From Hyparrhenia diplandra (Eukaryota; Streptophyta; Magnoliopsida; Poales; Poaceae): a DNA stretch of 64,000 bases. Below the pieces are notes generated by a model. That model was not told where the DNA came from. It saw only the letters and a program-made list of their open reading frames with translations, and searched no databases. Shown here in pieces: positions 32,008 through 43,711 of the stretch. Where the stretch lies: positions 1-64,000 of the forward strand of contig JADLZK010011563.1 of the NCBI GenBank assembly GCA_015847255.1. Direction: 5' to 3'. Each line of letters opens with the position of its first letter. Within the stretch, counting starts at the first letter, position 1. The translations under genes and the position numbers were made by a program.

Positions 32008-33010
32008 CGCCAATGCCAAGTAGGCCGGCCGCCAGGTGGGTCCCACCTGTCAGCCTCTCCTTTCTAGGTCGGTTTACTACCGACATTGAGGTTGTATCTA
32101 CAACGTTATTGAAGGTCGGTTTGATCCAAGGGTTCACGTTCATCGCCAAGTGCTATATAAGAAGACCAGCTGACCCCAGGGCAAAATAACAATTCATTAT
32201 CAACTCATACCAAGTCAATTCATCTCAAGTCCAACCAAGTCTAGACCTAAGCCCTAGTTCATACTAGAAGTAGTTAGCTATCTAGCTAGTTCTAGTTGAA
32301 GATCAAGTTCATCTTGAGTTCTCGATAGTCAAGAAGTAGCAAGGATCATCGTTCTTGAGACTTCTCTCTTGTATTCGATCTGTAAGTACTATTATATTTA
32401 GAATACAATTGTTATGGCTTTCATCTATATAATTATTATATTCTTATTGATATGTGTTTATGCATGCTATGATTATATGTTTAGTTTAGTGAGTTTGTCT
32501 TATATCTTATGCATGGAATTGTATAGCATCCACGTAGATGATCACTATGTGGGTGATAAGCAATGTGTAAACGTGGTGTTTATACAACGTTTATCCGCAA
32601 TTGCACCCTACATTCCGGGCGTGTGGTAGATCGCGGGGGAGTGACAGTCTGTTGAGTCCTTTGTAATCCACCCTCGAATGCTAGGACTAGTCGAGCTATA
32701 ATTACGGTAATGATCAAGTTTTGTCCTTGGTTGTTATTGGTAATGCTTGCCATGTGTAGATGTAATCCAACCTTGCCATGATAGCTAGATGTATTGCACT
32801 AATTGTAGTATTCATTTGACATATATGATTAGGAGTATCTTAGGAATATTCATTCTATTCTTTCTATAACATGTTAATAGCTCGTATGATACTAGTGGCA
32901 TATGATGATCTTAGACTTGGGTATTTATCAATTATATAATTATCTTTACCTTGTGACTTACCTGTTGAGTAATGTTAGATGCATATGGCTACTCGACATT
33001 ATACTACGTG
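32008..33010 (+). repeat. 5' LTR of element E, segment 2
   Basis: Resumes exactly after the A target duplication and matches the 3' LTR from about 63450 to the window end. It holds the E promoter TATATAA (32154-32160, matched at 63598-63604). It ends where element F begins. Confidence 0.92.
32154..32160 (+). promoter_or_regulatory. LTR promoter TATA box of element E
   Basis: AAGTGCTATATAAGAAGACC, conserved in both E LTRs. In the 5' LTR, the insertions A upstream and F downstream would both disturb expression. Confidence 0.65.
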
Positions 33011-36000
33011 TGTGATAGAGCCAACCAATTTATAAGAAATCAAGTATAATTCGCAATCACCGAAGCAATCGTGATCTACACTTGAGTCCATATAAACCCG
33101 GTATTAGGAAATCTGAGTGATTCCAAACTCATCAACAACACAACAGGATCGTTGAGCTCGGTAGTAAAATCCTTGAGGTATTTCAAACCAAATTTGATAT
33201 ATATTAAACATCGAGTGCGGAGTATAATTTATTACAAACTCAAGTTCAAGTGCGGAAGCGATAGTTTCGAAAACCAAATAGTCTTTTAGCGAAAACAAAG
33301 ATAATATAGTGAAAGTAGATAGTCATCCACGACGGCATGAGGCAGGGGATATAGAATTGCCTTGCCACGGCCTTACTCTTCATCAACAGAAAGTAGACAA
33401 GTCTTACGGTAACCATGGTACACATGCTCACCTGCAACAACGGGAATAAAACCACGAGTACCAAATACTCGGCTAGACTTACCCGGGCCCAAAATAAAAT
33501 AAAAGACTCCAAGGATAATGCTAGGCTTTATCGGGGTTTTAGCCGACTCACGTTAATTTCGAAAATAAAGTTGATTAGTGAGTCTACTCATACTACTTGT
33601 ATTGTTCCAAGTTAAAATGTTATTTATTTAGTTATAACCATAGATCTGTATAGTCAAGATTAATCATTGCTTCAGTAGTATAAATAACAGTATAAGTAAC
33701 TTGATCAATATTAACAGCATCAACATGGTAATAACATATATTGTATTATTAAGACTACGATGTCGTGGAAGCATCCTGGGTTCTCTCGTCCGGGAGCGAT
33801 GGCGATTCGAATCGATTGCAAACCGGTGGCGAATACCCCTGTCATAAACCGGGTCTACTTTGCAAAGACAAACCCAATCACTCCCGAGGATGTTACGGGA
33901 TGTAAAGTCTCAGTCTTGCCGGCTAGCCCCTCCTTCTCGGGCCACCAAGTGAGCGTAGCAACGAGGACGACGCCTCGTGTGCATCTTCTTGCGCCCAATC
34001 AAACCCAACCGACTACGCCGAAGGAGGAGCGATAAAGCGGACAAAGCCGGCCCCTAACATTCCCACGAGCCGTGGCTCACGACCCCACCGGAGCCTACTA
34101 TATGAACAGGTACTTTCAACTTCCGACCACAGCCCGACAAAGGGTAAGTCCTTAATTGATCAGATGGAAGGACCACAATATCCATCCGATCTAAGCATGT
34201 TTTAATTAGTCAGGTTCTCAGCAGCAACTTGACAATCACCCATGTGATTGTTCACAACATTTCCTCAAGTGACCGGAATCACTGTCTACTGCAACCATGA
34301 TACTGAGCATTAACCTAGACCTCTATATAGGATAGGGTAACTTTCAACAAGGATCTCGATGCATCAACGGTTTCAACCATTTTCCTAAACTTAATGCATG
34401 AAACATATAAAGGACGCAAGTCAAATTAATTGGAGAAAATAGGAAAGTCAGAATGCTCCGGGGCTTGCCTCGCAGGAACGTCGCTGGGACGTGCTCTGGA
34501 CACTCAGGAAGGTCGCCTGTCAACTCTCCTCCTTCGGTGGCTTCTCCCGGCTGCACTCCCAGATGAAGAAGCTCCACTGTCTGCTCCTCGATCAGCTCCT
34601 CCAACACTTCCCCCGATCCTGAGATGATGCATATGATGGAGAAAAGAGACGATTACAATTATATATATATACCAACTTGCATAAGTAATATGTGTATGAT
34701 GGATGAATGCTTCATGATGCATGTTATTAATAAGTGCATATCTCTTCCGTAGAAACACAATTAATCCTACACAAGAAACCCTATCAACCTACATTAAGCA
34801 AACACTCAACTCACTATCGACAGGAAATGGTAGCTTGACATGCTACCACTAAAACAGTCCTACAGAGAGTTCTACAACTCCAAATTCAGTGAACAAATAC
34901 TCTACGGAAAGCTAATGAAATTTCCTATAAAACATTCCACATCACCCAGACCTGAATCTATCATCATCAGCCTCGAAATTAGAGAAAACAGAGGCTCTGT
35001 TTTCAGCTCAACCATCACATACGACCTCCATAACTTGCAAACTACTCATGCAAACTTTATCAAATTTAACCAGCAGGTAAACCAATTAATTATCTCTCAA
35101 ACAAACCTACTAGAGAAGCCAAAAGACAATTTAAAACACATAAAATGATATGCTCTCTCAAACACCACACTTGCACACTATAATTATATAAATGCTAGGA
35201 ATAATAAATTGACAAAACTGTCAAGCTTACCAAACTAAGCTTACCAACAGATCCTATTCATGCTAGGAACACATAATAAAAATACTAATACCCATCATTT
35301 TCATATAAACATGTATTTCTAGTCTATTTTCCATGCATCATAATTATGGTAAATACATAACTACTTCAAAAAATTCTACAAAAATTACCAAAGCATCTTA
35401 CTGATATAACAGCTACCATAAAAATTTCATGGCAAGATCATGCTCATTCAGTCCTACACAAAAATGACAAGCTAGCACCAAATCTATGCATGAAAATACT
35501 TTGTCTTGTGAAATGTGTCAGACAACAGATTTCTGAGTATGATAAACTTCTAAAACCTATCAAAAGCAAACATACCAAATCTCACATCCAAAACCCTCAT
35601 ATTTATTTTTCTATGAATTTCTAAAGATCACATTGAAAAAGGCACATAAATAGAAAATCACATTTCTTCTACAGAACATACCATGCATGATATTTTTCTT
35701 GGATTCTACTCACAAAATTAGGAACATTTTGTACAGGAAGCATATTTTTATCTTGCACCAATTAAAAGATATGAATTTCCTCAATTTCCATGTATTTATG
35801 GCCATAAATAAAACTCTATATAAAAGTTATCAGAAAATAGGGTTTCATAATTTTATACTATAGCCTCTCATCTAACAAGCATGACAAAATTTGTTTCACT
35901 CAAAAACACCTCAAAATGGCCAAGTTATGAATTTTCTAAGCCTTTCAAGCAAAACGGAAAACGAGAAAAAGATAAAAGAAAAGAAAATCGCGCGGGCCCC

Positions 36001-37535
36001 ACGCGTCGGTGACATGGAGCGGGGCGGCGGCGAGGTGCGGCGGATCTTCGCCCGGCGATGACCAAAACACGCAACCAGGCTAGTCGATTCGACTCTACTC
36101 GGACGAGACGGACGGCGTTGGTGCACTTGGTTTGAGCTCAAATGGATAAACACGACGACGCGGCGGCGTGCGGCGGGCGGGGCGGCGCGCGGCGGCGGTC
36201 GGCCGTTCCGGTGCTCGACCGAGCCACCTAACCTACGTTTCGACTCCTCCGGACTCAAGGTGACATGCAAGGTGGTTTCGAGCCTAACGGAGCTCGACGG
36301 CGAAGGCGAACGCATGCGGCGGGCGCTCACGCGAGGCGGCGTGGCGTCGGCTATGACACATCGGGTGAAATGGCGGCCGGATCTACTCATCCAGCTAGCT
36401 CGAGAGCTCAAGCACCTCTAGGCGACTCTAGAACACGAGAAAGAATGAGCTAAACGCGATTCACGAGCTCAGGCACGAGCTTGCCCCAACGACGGCCATG
36501 GCGGGCTCGCCGGCGGGCGGTCGGGACGGGAAAATGGGGTCCTTACCCGGCTTTTACCTCGATTCAACGACGGCTCTAGGATGACATGCTTGTGCAGCTC
36601 ATGGCAAAGCTAGGGATTTGTTTTGGGGTGGATTGGTGCGGTGGTGACGGGCGGGTGGCGGCGGCGGCGGGGATCGACGACGGCGATGCGTGGCGCGCTC
36701 CCGAGCGAGGAAAGCGGGTGGCGGCGGCTCGGGAGTGCGGCTAGGGTTAGGGCGCGGCGTTGGGCATGCATTTTAAGGCGCATGGGCGAGCGGGCGTGGC
36801 TGTCGGGCCGTACATCGGCGGCGGGCGTGCGGCCACGCCGCGCCGGCATTGTCGGCCGACGGCCGGCCGATAGGTCTCCCCTCCCTATTTTCCGAGTCAG
36901 CGTCATATTCTGGCCTGTACATCGAGATTCGTGTAGAATTTGGAAAAAGTCAAAACACCGATTTTGTAGAGAATTTCATAAGCTACAAAACACTCAATAT
37001 GAACTTTTTCTAATTCGGCCTAGATTTGGAGATAAAAATTAAAAACAGCAAGGTCACTCCATCCATTCAAAAACAGAGTTTGAATTCAACTCAAATTTGA
37101 CTCAAATTTGTGAGCACTATTTGGATCATTTGCACACCTTTTCATAAGAAACTCATAAAAGATCATTTGATCTACATAACAAGTACTACATTTCATCTAT
37201 AGAAAACTTTTGCTAGAAACACTTCTATCAAGCACTTTTGAAATGAGTTTCAAAATGACTCAAGGAGGTTTGACACTCTAGGGCAGATTTATAAAAAATT
37301 TTCCAAATTGAAACTCCAACTCAAACATGGTCCTAAATTATGTCAAAAATATATCTAGGCACAATCTAGGTCCAAAACATCATTATAGCAAAGATTCTAT
37401 AGTAGCTAGGTCAAACAAGCATGAAATGAGAGCAAATCAAAGTGAATGTCATAAGTAACATGATTATGCATGAAATGATGATGATGCCATGCAAATGATC
37501 ATGCTTTCAAGATGCTTAACACCTAGGGTGTTACA
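33011..37535 (-). repeat. 3' LTR of element F (4525 bp)
   Basis: Matches 52707-57215 throughout. A GC-rich block at about 35985-36880 stands out from AT-rich flanks. The outer end TAACACCTAGGGTGTTACA is nearly self-complementary. Open frames inside it (for example 36623-37042 plus) lack domains and are not called. Confidence 0.92.
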
Positions 37536-39119
37536 AATCTTTCCCCCTAAAAAGAATATCGTCCCGAGATTCGGTGAAACTAACCATCTGTGATAAAAAC
37601 TGCGGATAGTTCCTCAGAAGATATTCATCAGTTTCCCATGTTGCATCGTTCTCTCCATGATTTCCCCACAGAATCTTATATTGCTTAACCACCTTGCCCC
37701 TAGTAGCTCTCTCTTTGGTGTCTAGCACCTTTGCAGGTTCTTCATAATAAGTCAAATCTTGAGCAACTTCAATATTCCGAATTGGCACTTGTTCCTCTAG
37801 AACTCTCAGGCATCTCTTTAATTGTGACACATGAAAAACACTGAAAACGGTTCTCATCTCCTGTGGCAACTGCAATTGATACGCTACCTCTCCCTTTCTG
37901 GCAATTATCTTGTAAGGGCCTACGAATCTAGGTGCTAGTTTTCGCTTCACTCCAAAACGCTGTACACGTTTCATTGGTGACACCTTCAAGTAAACAAAGT
38001 CACCAACCTGGAACTGGATGGGTTTCCTACGTTTGTCGGCATAGTTCTTTTGACGATCTTGAGCAGCCTTCATGTGTTGCTTTATCACTCTTACTTTACG
38101 CTTTCGGCCTCATCTATCAAGTCAATGCCGTAGTAGGGTCGTTCTCCGGTCTCTACCCAGTTCAGTGGTGTTCTACATTTCCTCCCATACAATGCTTCAA
38201 AGGGTGCCATCTGAATACTAGCTTGGTAACTATTATTGTATGAGAACCCTGCATATGGCAACCATTTGTCCCAAGAACCTTTCGCTGACAACACACATGC
38301 CCTCAACATATCTTCTAGTATTTGGTTCACTCGTTCTGTTTGGCCTGTGGTTTGTGGGTGATAAGCAGAACTACGAAGTAATTTGGTACCTAAAGCTTCC
38401 TGTAGGCTCTCCCAAAATCGATTGGTCCAGCTCGATCCATGATCCGACACTATCGATTTAGGTGCTCCATGCAAACGAAGCACGTGTGAAATATATAGCT
38501 CTGCGTATTGATGGGGCTCATAATGTATATTGATAGGAATAAAATGAGCAACTTTAGTTAGGCGATCCACAATCACCCAAATTGAATCAAATCCCTTCTG
38601 GGTTTGTGGCAAACCAACAATCAAATCCATGGTAATCTCATCCCATTTCCACTCAGGAATTGGCAATGGTTGCAACAACCCTGCAGTCTTCATATGAATA
38701 GCTTTAACTCTGCAGCAATTGTCACATCTAGCCACATAGCCAGCAATCTCTTTTCTCATTTTAGTCCACCAAAACCTAGTTTTCAAGTCCCGATACATCT
38801 TGTTATTCCCAGGGTGAATTGTTATCTTTGATGAGTGAGCCTCTGCTATAATCTGTTCTTTCAACTCTCGATCCTTTGGCACGACAAGACGATCATCATA
38901 CCAAAAAATTCCACTCTCATCAACTCGAAAATGATCACTAGGTTCTGCTTCTAATTTCTTCTTGATATGTGAGATCCCTTTATTCACTTTCTGGCCCTCA
39001 ATAATTCGGCTCTCAAGCTCATTACGCACTTGGATGTTGCATAGGATAGCCGGATGCATAGGAGGAAAAACCTCCATTGATTCGACTTGTCCCAAACAAA
39101 CAATGCGATTTCTGCTCAA
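37531..39119 (-). pseudogene. Integrase with chromodomain of element F
   Basis: The core frame (39119-38091) has a zinc region (HPGNNKMYRDLKTRFWW, then CDNCC). The catalytic triad sits in WDEITMDLIVGL, SIVSDHGSSW and TTGQTERVNQILE. One frame change near 38090 leads to FQVGDFVYLKVSPMKR, GPYKIIARKGEVAYQL and VFHVSQLKRCLR. A chromodomain then follows (VKQYKILWGNHGENDATWE). A chromodomain after integrase defines chromoviruses and directs insertion by reading chromatin. The final codons overlap the polypurine tract, and the TAA stop is supplied by the TGTAACA start of the 3' LTR. Confidence 0.88.
37536..37549 (-). other. Polypurine tract of element F
   Basis: The minus strand reads TAGGGGGAAAGATT directly before the TGTAACACC start of the 3' LTR. 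It is also translated as the last codons of pol. Confidence 0.8.
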
Positions 39120-39579
39120 GGCATCGCGACAACATTGGCTTTGCCCGGATGATAGTGCAATTCTATATTATAATCCTTTATCAGCTCTAACCACCTTCTC
39201 TGCCTCATATTCAACTCCTCTTGAGTAAAAATGTACTTCAAACTCTTATGGTCAGTATAGACATGACATACATTACCGAGTAAGTAATGACGCCAAATCT
39301 TCAATGCATGTACCACGATAGCAAGTTCCAAGTCATGGGTTGGATAGTTAACCTCATGCTTCCTTAGGCGGCGTGATGCATACGCAATGACTCTACCCTC
39401 CCCGCATGAGTACGCATCCCAATCGTACCACATGCGTCACAAAATACATCAAAGGGTTTCTGAATGTCAGGTTGTGCAAGCACGGGAGCCGTAGTCAACA
39501 ACGTTCGCACTGTACGAAACGCTGACTCACACTCCGGTGTCCACACGAATTTCTCTTCCTTCTGTAACAATCGGGTCAT
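39116..39579 (-). pseudogene. RNase H of element F
   Basis: FVWTPECESAFRTV, KPFDVFCDACG, VIAYASRRLRKHEVNYPTHD, IWRHYLLGN, VYTDHKSLKYIF and YHPGKANVVA are in the standard order. One frame change near 39400 separates the two parts. It degrades the RNA strand during reverse transcription. Confidence 0.85.
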
Positions 39580-39599
39580 AGGTTTAGCTATTTTGGAGA

Positions 39600-40400
39600 A
39601 ATCAGGTATAAACCTACGATAGTATCCTAGCTAACCCTAGAAAACTCCGTATCTCCGAAACTGAAACTGGTGCCTTCCAATCCATCACCTCTTGCACCTT
39701 ACTGGGATCTACTGAAATCCCGTTCTCAGATAACACATGTCCTAGAAAATGCACTTCCTTCAGCCAAAACTCACATTTACTGAACTTAGCATACAACTTA
39801 TGTTCTCGGAGCCTCTCCAAGACTATCCTCAAATGCTCAGCATGTTCTTCCTCATTCTCAGAATACACCAAGATATCATCGATGAATACAACCACGAATT
39901 TATCAAGTTCAGGCATAAACACCGAATTCATCAAACACATGAAATGCGCTGGAGCATTCGTCAAGCCAAAGGACATGACGAGATACTCGTATAAACCATA
40001 CCGCGTCGAAAATGCGGTCTTGGGTATATCCTGGGGTCTGATTTTAATTTGATGGTACCCAAAACGGAGGTCTATCTTCGAGAAAACTTTGGCTCGAGAT
40101 AACTGGTCAAAAAGAATGTCAATGCGGGGCAACAGATATTTATTCTTCATTGTTACCGCATTGAGTGGCCTATAGTCCACACACATCCTCAAGGTCTGAT
40201 CTTTCTTTTTCACAAACAGGGCTGGACATCCCCAAGGTGACGAACTAGGTCTAATGAAGCCTTTCTCAAGCAACTCTTGCAATTGTACTTTCAGTTCTGC
40301 TAACTCATTGGGTGGCATTCGGTAGGGTCTTCGTGATATAGGGGTAGTCCCGGGAATTAGTTCTATTGCAAACTCAACATCCCTATCCGGTGGCAATCGG
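39600..40400 (-). pseudogene. Reverse transcriptase of element F
   Basis: One frame carries FAIELIPGTTPISRRPYRM, LQELLEKGFIRPSSSPWG, MCVDYRPLNAVTMKNKYL, FSKIDLRFGYHQI, VMSFGLTNAPAHFM and the catalytic FIDDILVYS, then FLGHVLSENG. A shift at 39616 falls at the conserved LAGYYRRF, where GCTGGA reads GCTAGGA. Another separates it from gag-protease at about 40403. Otherwise the domain is complete. Confidence 0.9.
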
Positions 40401-40405
40401 GTAGG

Positions 40406-41936
40406 TCATCCAGGGAAGACATCCGGCAACTCACAAACTACTGGTATGTCAGAAATACTGGTCACTTGCAAGGCGGCTGAAACACGGTTAAGATCAATGG
40501 CTTTGGGTAACAGAATCTGGTGTTCCGTTGAGTCGTGAGGGTTCTTCAGGTATACTACTCTATTTACAGTATCAATGATCACCCCCCAACTCCTCATCCA
40601 ATTCATTCCGAGGATGACATCCAAACACAAACCGGGTAGGACTATCAAGGAAGTTATTATTTCTAAATCTCCCATCATAATCTTCACATCATTGACCCTC
40701 TGTCTAGTCAATTGATCAGCCCCCGCTGAACTAATACGATACCGAAATCCTAGATCAGATATTTGTTCCCCATTCCTTATTGCAAATTCTTGACTCATGA
40801 ATGAATGCGATGATCCAGAATCGAACAAAACAACAGCACGATGATTGTTAACTAAGCACGTACCGGCTGTCACGGTCTCTCCCTCAGGAACCTCCTCAAC
40901 ATTGGCGAAGTGTGCCTGTCCCACATGCTGCTTGTAGTTCTTCTTGGGCTGCGGGCAAAACCTAGAGAAATGCCCGGGCTTACCACAATTGAAGCAATTG
41001 TTGTGGTTGAATGGCACGGGGCGTGGAGCATTTCCCTGTGCAGGCTTTCCCTTCTGTGTAGGTGCAACAAACACTTTCTTGAAGCGGGAGTTCCCAGCTT
41101 GATTCTTCTTCTGTGGCGGGGCATACCGCGAAGGTGCGGCAGGTGGACGATAGTTCTGACGGCGTCCAAAAGAAACACTGCCCTGTCCTGGATTTCCCTC
41201 AAACGTTTTCTTCTTGCCTTTGGATGCAGCATAAGAAGCATTACTGGCCTCCTGATGAATGCAATCAATCACAAAGGCCTGGAAAGTGTCCCTGGTGGAA
41301 TTTCCCATGGTCTTCTGCATTTTGAGGTTCAGCCCTCTCTTGAAGCTAGCCAACTTCTTGGCCTCAGTGTCAACCATGTTAGGAGCATACCTAGACAAGC
41401 TGTTAAAAGCCTGTAGGTACTCATTAATGGTCTTGTTGTCCTGACTGAGCTTAATGAACTCTCCCAACTTCTTTGCCATAGCACCAGCAGGTATGTATGT
41501 GTCACGAAAAGCTGCTGTAAACTGGAACCAAGTGATAGGAACATTGGCAGGAAAAGTGGCACGGTGATTCTTCCACCATATCCCTGCGGGTCCCTCCAAA
41601 TAAGTGCTTTGCATATTACGCCTTACATTGTGTCGCATGATTCACCAAACGGAACTTCTCCTCTACTGAGGTAAGCCATTCCTCAGCCTCCATGGGTTCA
41701 TTTGCCACCGTGAATTTCGGCGGTTCTGTGGCCTTAAAGTCCTTGTACGACTGGAATCCATCCCTATCTGCACCACCTCGGCCTCCTCCCTGCTCAGTGT
41801 TGCGTGTGATGTTACACAACTCTCCCAGGAGCTGGTCAAAGAACTGCTCCTGGCCCTGGGGAGGTGGTTGCTGTCGATCTCCCCCAGCACCTAATCGAGT
41901 TTGCGGCATCTGCACAATTGAATCAACGATAACCAT
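40406..41936 (-). pseudogene. gag: Gag and aspartic protease of element F
   Basis: The frame opens at ATG 41936; an in-frame ATG at 41909 follows a CAG that could be a splice acceptor. It starts Gln/Gly-rich, then has EPPKFTVANEPMEAEEWL. A frame change at about 41620-41640 leads to the capsid-like domain (GPAGIWWKNHRATF, LGEFIKLSQDNKTINEYL), the zinc knuckle CFNCGKPGHFSRFC, and the protease (VVLFDSGSSHSFMSQEFA with canonical D-S-G; DVILGMNWM). Gag assembles particles and the protease matures them. The protease active site is intact. Confidence 0.88.
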
Positions 41937-42389
41937 CAGATGATGTTGTCCAAAGCATAGATATTGAATTTAGGTTACGCGGAATTTATTGAGAGAATAA
42001 ATTCATCTACAATAACAGGTAACAATAAACTCAATATTGTCTTTCATCAACATCACGGTTATGTCAACGCAATATGTGTACCGAGATTTCGCAACAAAGG
42101 GCAACAAAATGTTGCACAATCAGCATGAATTTTTGCAACTGACAAGCACGTCTCAATTACCACGAATTCAACACGATTATAGGCTGCGAACTAAATTAAG
42201 GTCTCAACTGATACAAATAAAGTCTTGAAAGTAGTACGAATCCAAATCTTACATGCTGATAGTCTCACGAATAAAAGGAAATTACATGGTAATAGTGGCA
42301 CTACACCGCTCGGCTACAAGGGTGTCTCATCTAGATCAAGGTCTACGTGCTAGCATCTAGCTGGAATCTAAATGTGGCATCACAGTCAT
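41937..42389 (-). other. Noncoding interval of element F between the extra ORF and gag
   Basis: About 450 nt without a supported ORF on the minus strand. The CAG|ATG at 41910 suggests that a spliced gag mRNA is possible. Confidence 0.5.
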
Positions 42390-42442
42390 CTACTCCTGTG
42401 AAGCGTGAGAAGTGGGGTCTCCGTCCTGGTCCTCCTGGTGGT
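42390..42442 (-). pseudogene. 3' end of the extra ORF of element F (separated by insertion B)
   Basis: When B and one copy of its GTGGT duplication are removed, the frame from 50934-51854 continues here with an acidic tail to the TAG at 42390-42392. The uninterrupted ORF would be 322 codons. Confidence 0.75.
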
Positions 42443-43711
42443 TGTTGGTATTTCTTAGCGTAAGCAGCAAAGTCCGCAAGCGCACGGAAAGTACCGTTGT
42501 AGCACTTCACCCGGAAGTATTCAGGGTATCGTATTTTCCACAGGGAATGGGTGTAAGAAGTCTCTAAACTAGTTCTCCCCAAAAGATGAGATGAAGAGTA
42601 GCTTGGGTAGTGAGGTTTCCTAACGGTAGAGATCCTGGCAAAGATAGCCTTGTCACTATAGACTTACTTCGGGCACCGGATAACACTTGGTCTGCCAAGA
42701 GTTGCCGGCCAATGCTCTGCACCACCCGAGACGTGGGGGATTACAAGGGACGGACAGGGCTGTCACCACCTGCCGCCTACCACCTCGTCCGTCTGATGAG
42801 TGGGGCAAACGACGGAAGACGATAACCTAGACACCACGCCTATGCTATCTTCTTCTACTCTAGTGTGAATTCAAGGGTTACCCGACGAGCGAGGCCCTTT
42901 CACTAGAGCAAACGTCACAAGGACGAACGATGATCCCGCAAGTATATAATGAACAAAGATAACTTGCTTAAGAACTTAATATCGAAAGATAAACAACGAT
43001 AGTTCTTACTCCAAGTAGAAGAACGATCGTAGAGGTACAAGTGTAGAGGGAGCCGACAAGTCCGGCACTCCGTCCACCCGATGTACGAGGCTCGCCTAGT
43101 ACAAGAAGTAGAGGAAGCCGACCCTCCGAGATTCCTTCCACCTCTTCCTCACTCACTCCCTAAACTAGTCTAGCTAGAAGCTAATGAGAAATGTGGCTTG
43201 CTCTTCTTCTCTTCCCTCTTGTGTATTGTTGAATGAATGAATGGAGAGGGTGGAGCCATCCTTAAGTAGTAGAGCATGGTCGGTTTGGTGGCGAATATTA
43301 GGAAAGCACCCCATGCAACCGACTCCTCGTGCATTAATTGTACCGCCAGAAAAAGGGCGGTTCAAAATGGCGGTTTTGTGGGTCCGGCCGGACCCACTTT
43401 CAGTCCGGCCGGACCGGGCCCGGCGCCATTCCAAACCAACTTTCGGTGGTGGGTTCCTGGGCCGGCCCAGGTCCGTAGTTGATGGGTGCTTTGGTCCAAT
43501 TGTGTTCCGACGTGTTGGGCTTAGTTTTGCTTGTTTGTGCCTTTGGAAAGCGTATTTCGGTCATTTTCGCATTTGTCCCTGCAAAACATATATTCTAACA
43601 AAACTTGTGGAAGTGTTAGTCCAAAGCCCTATTCTAGAGTTTGTAGAGAGTATTTATCATGTTTTATTCATATTAAGTTGGCGGTAGAGATGTGGTTAAG
43701 CACCGCCAACA
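42443..43711 (-). repeat. 3' LTR of element B (1269 bp)
   Basis: TGTTGGTATTTCTTAGCG to GCACCGCCAACA on the plus strand. It contains the U5 motif shared with A, E and G (42472-42530) and two CCGGCCGG palindromes (43381-43394, 43403-43414), of which the 5' LTR keeps only one. Confidence 0.92.

Noticed and set aside
34840..35148. 102-codon plus-strand frame conserved in both F LTRs (also at 54601-54834)
   Set aside because: Conservation is expected because LTRs are copies of each other. It is antisense to the element and has no domain, and its start differs between copies.
36623..37042. 139-codon frame in the GC-rich block of the F LTR as a captured host gene
   Set aside because: The frame is not maintained in the other LTR copy, no domain is seen, and it runs into AT-rich LTR sequence.
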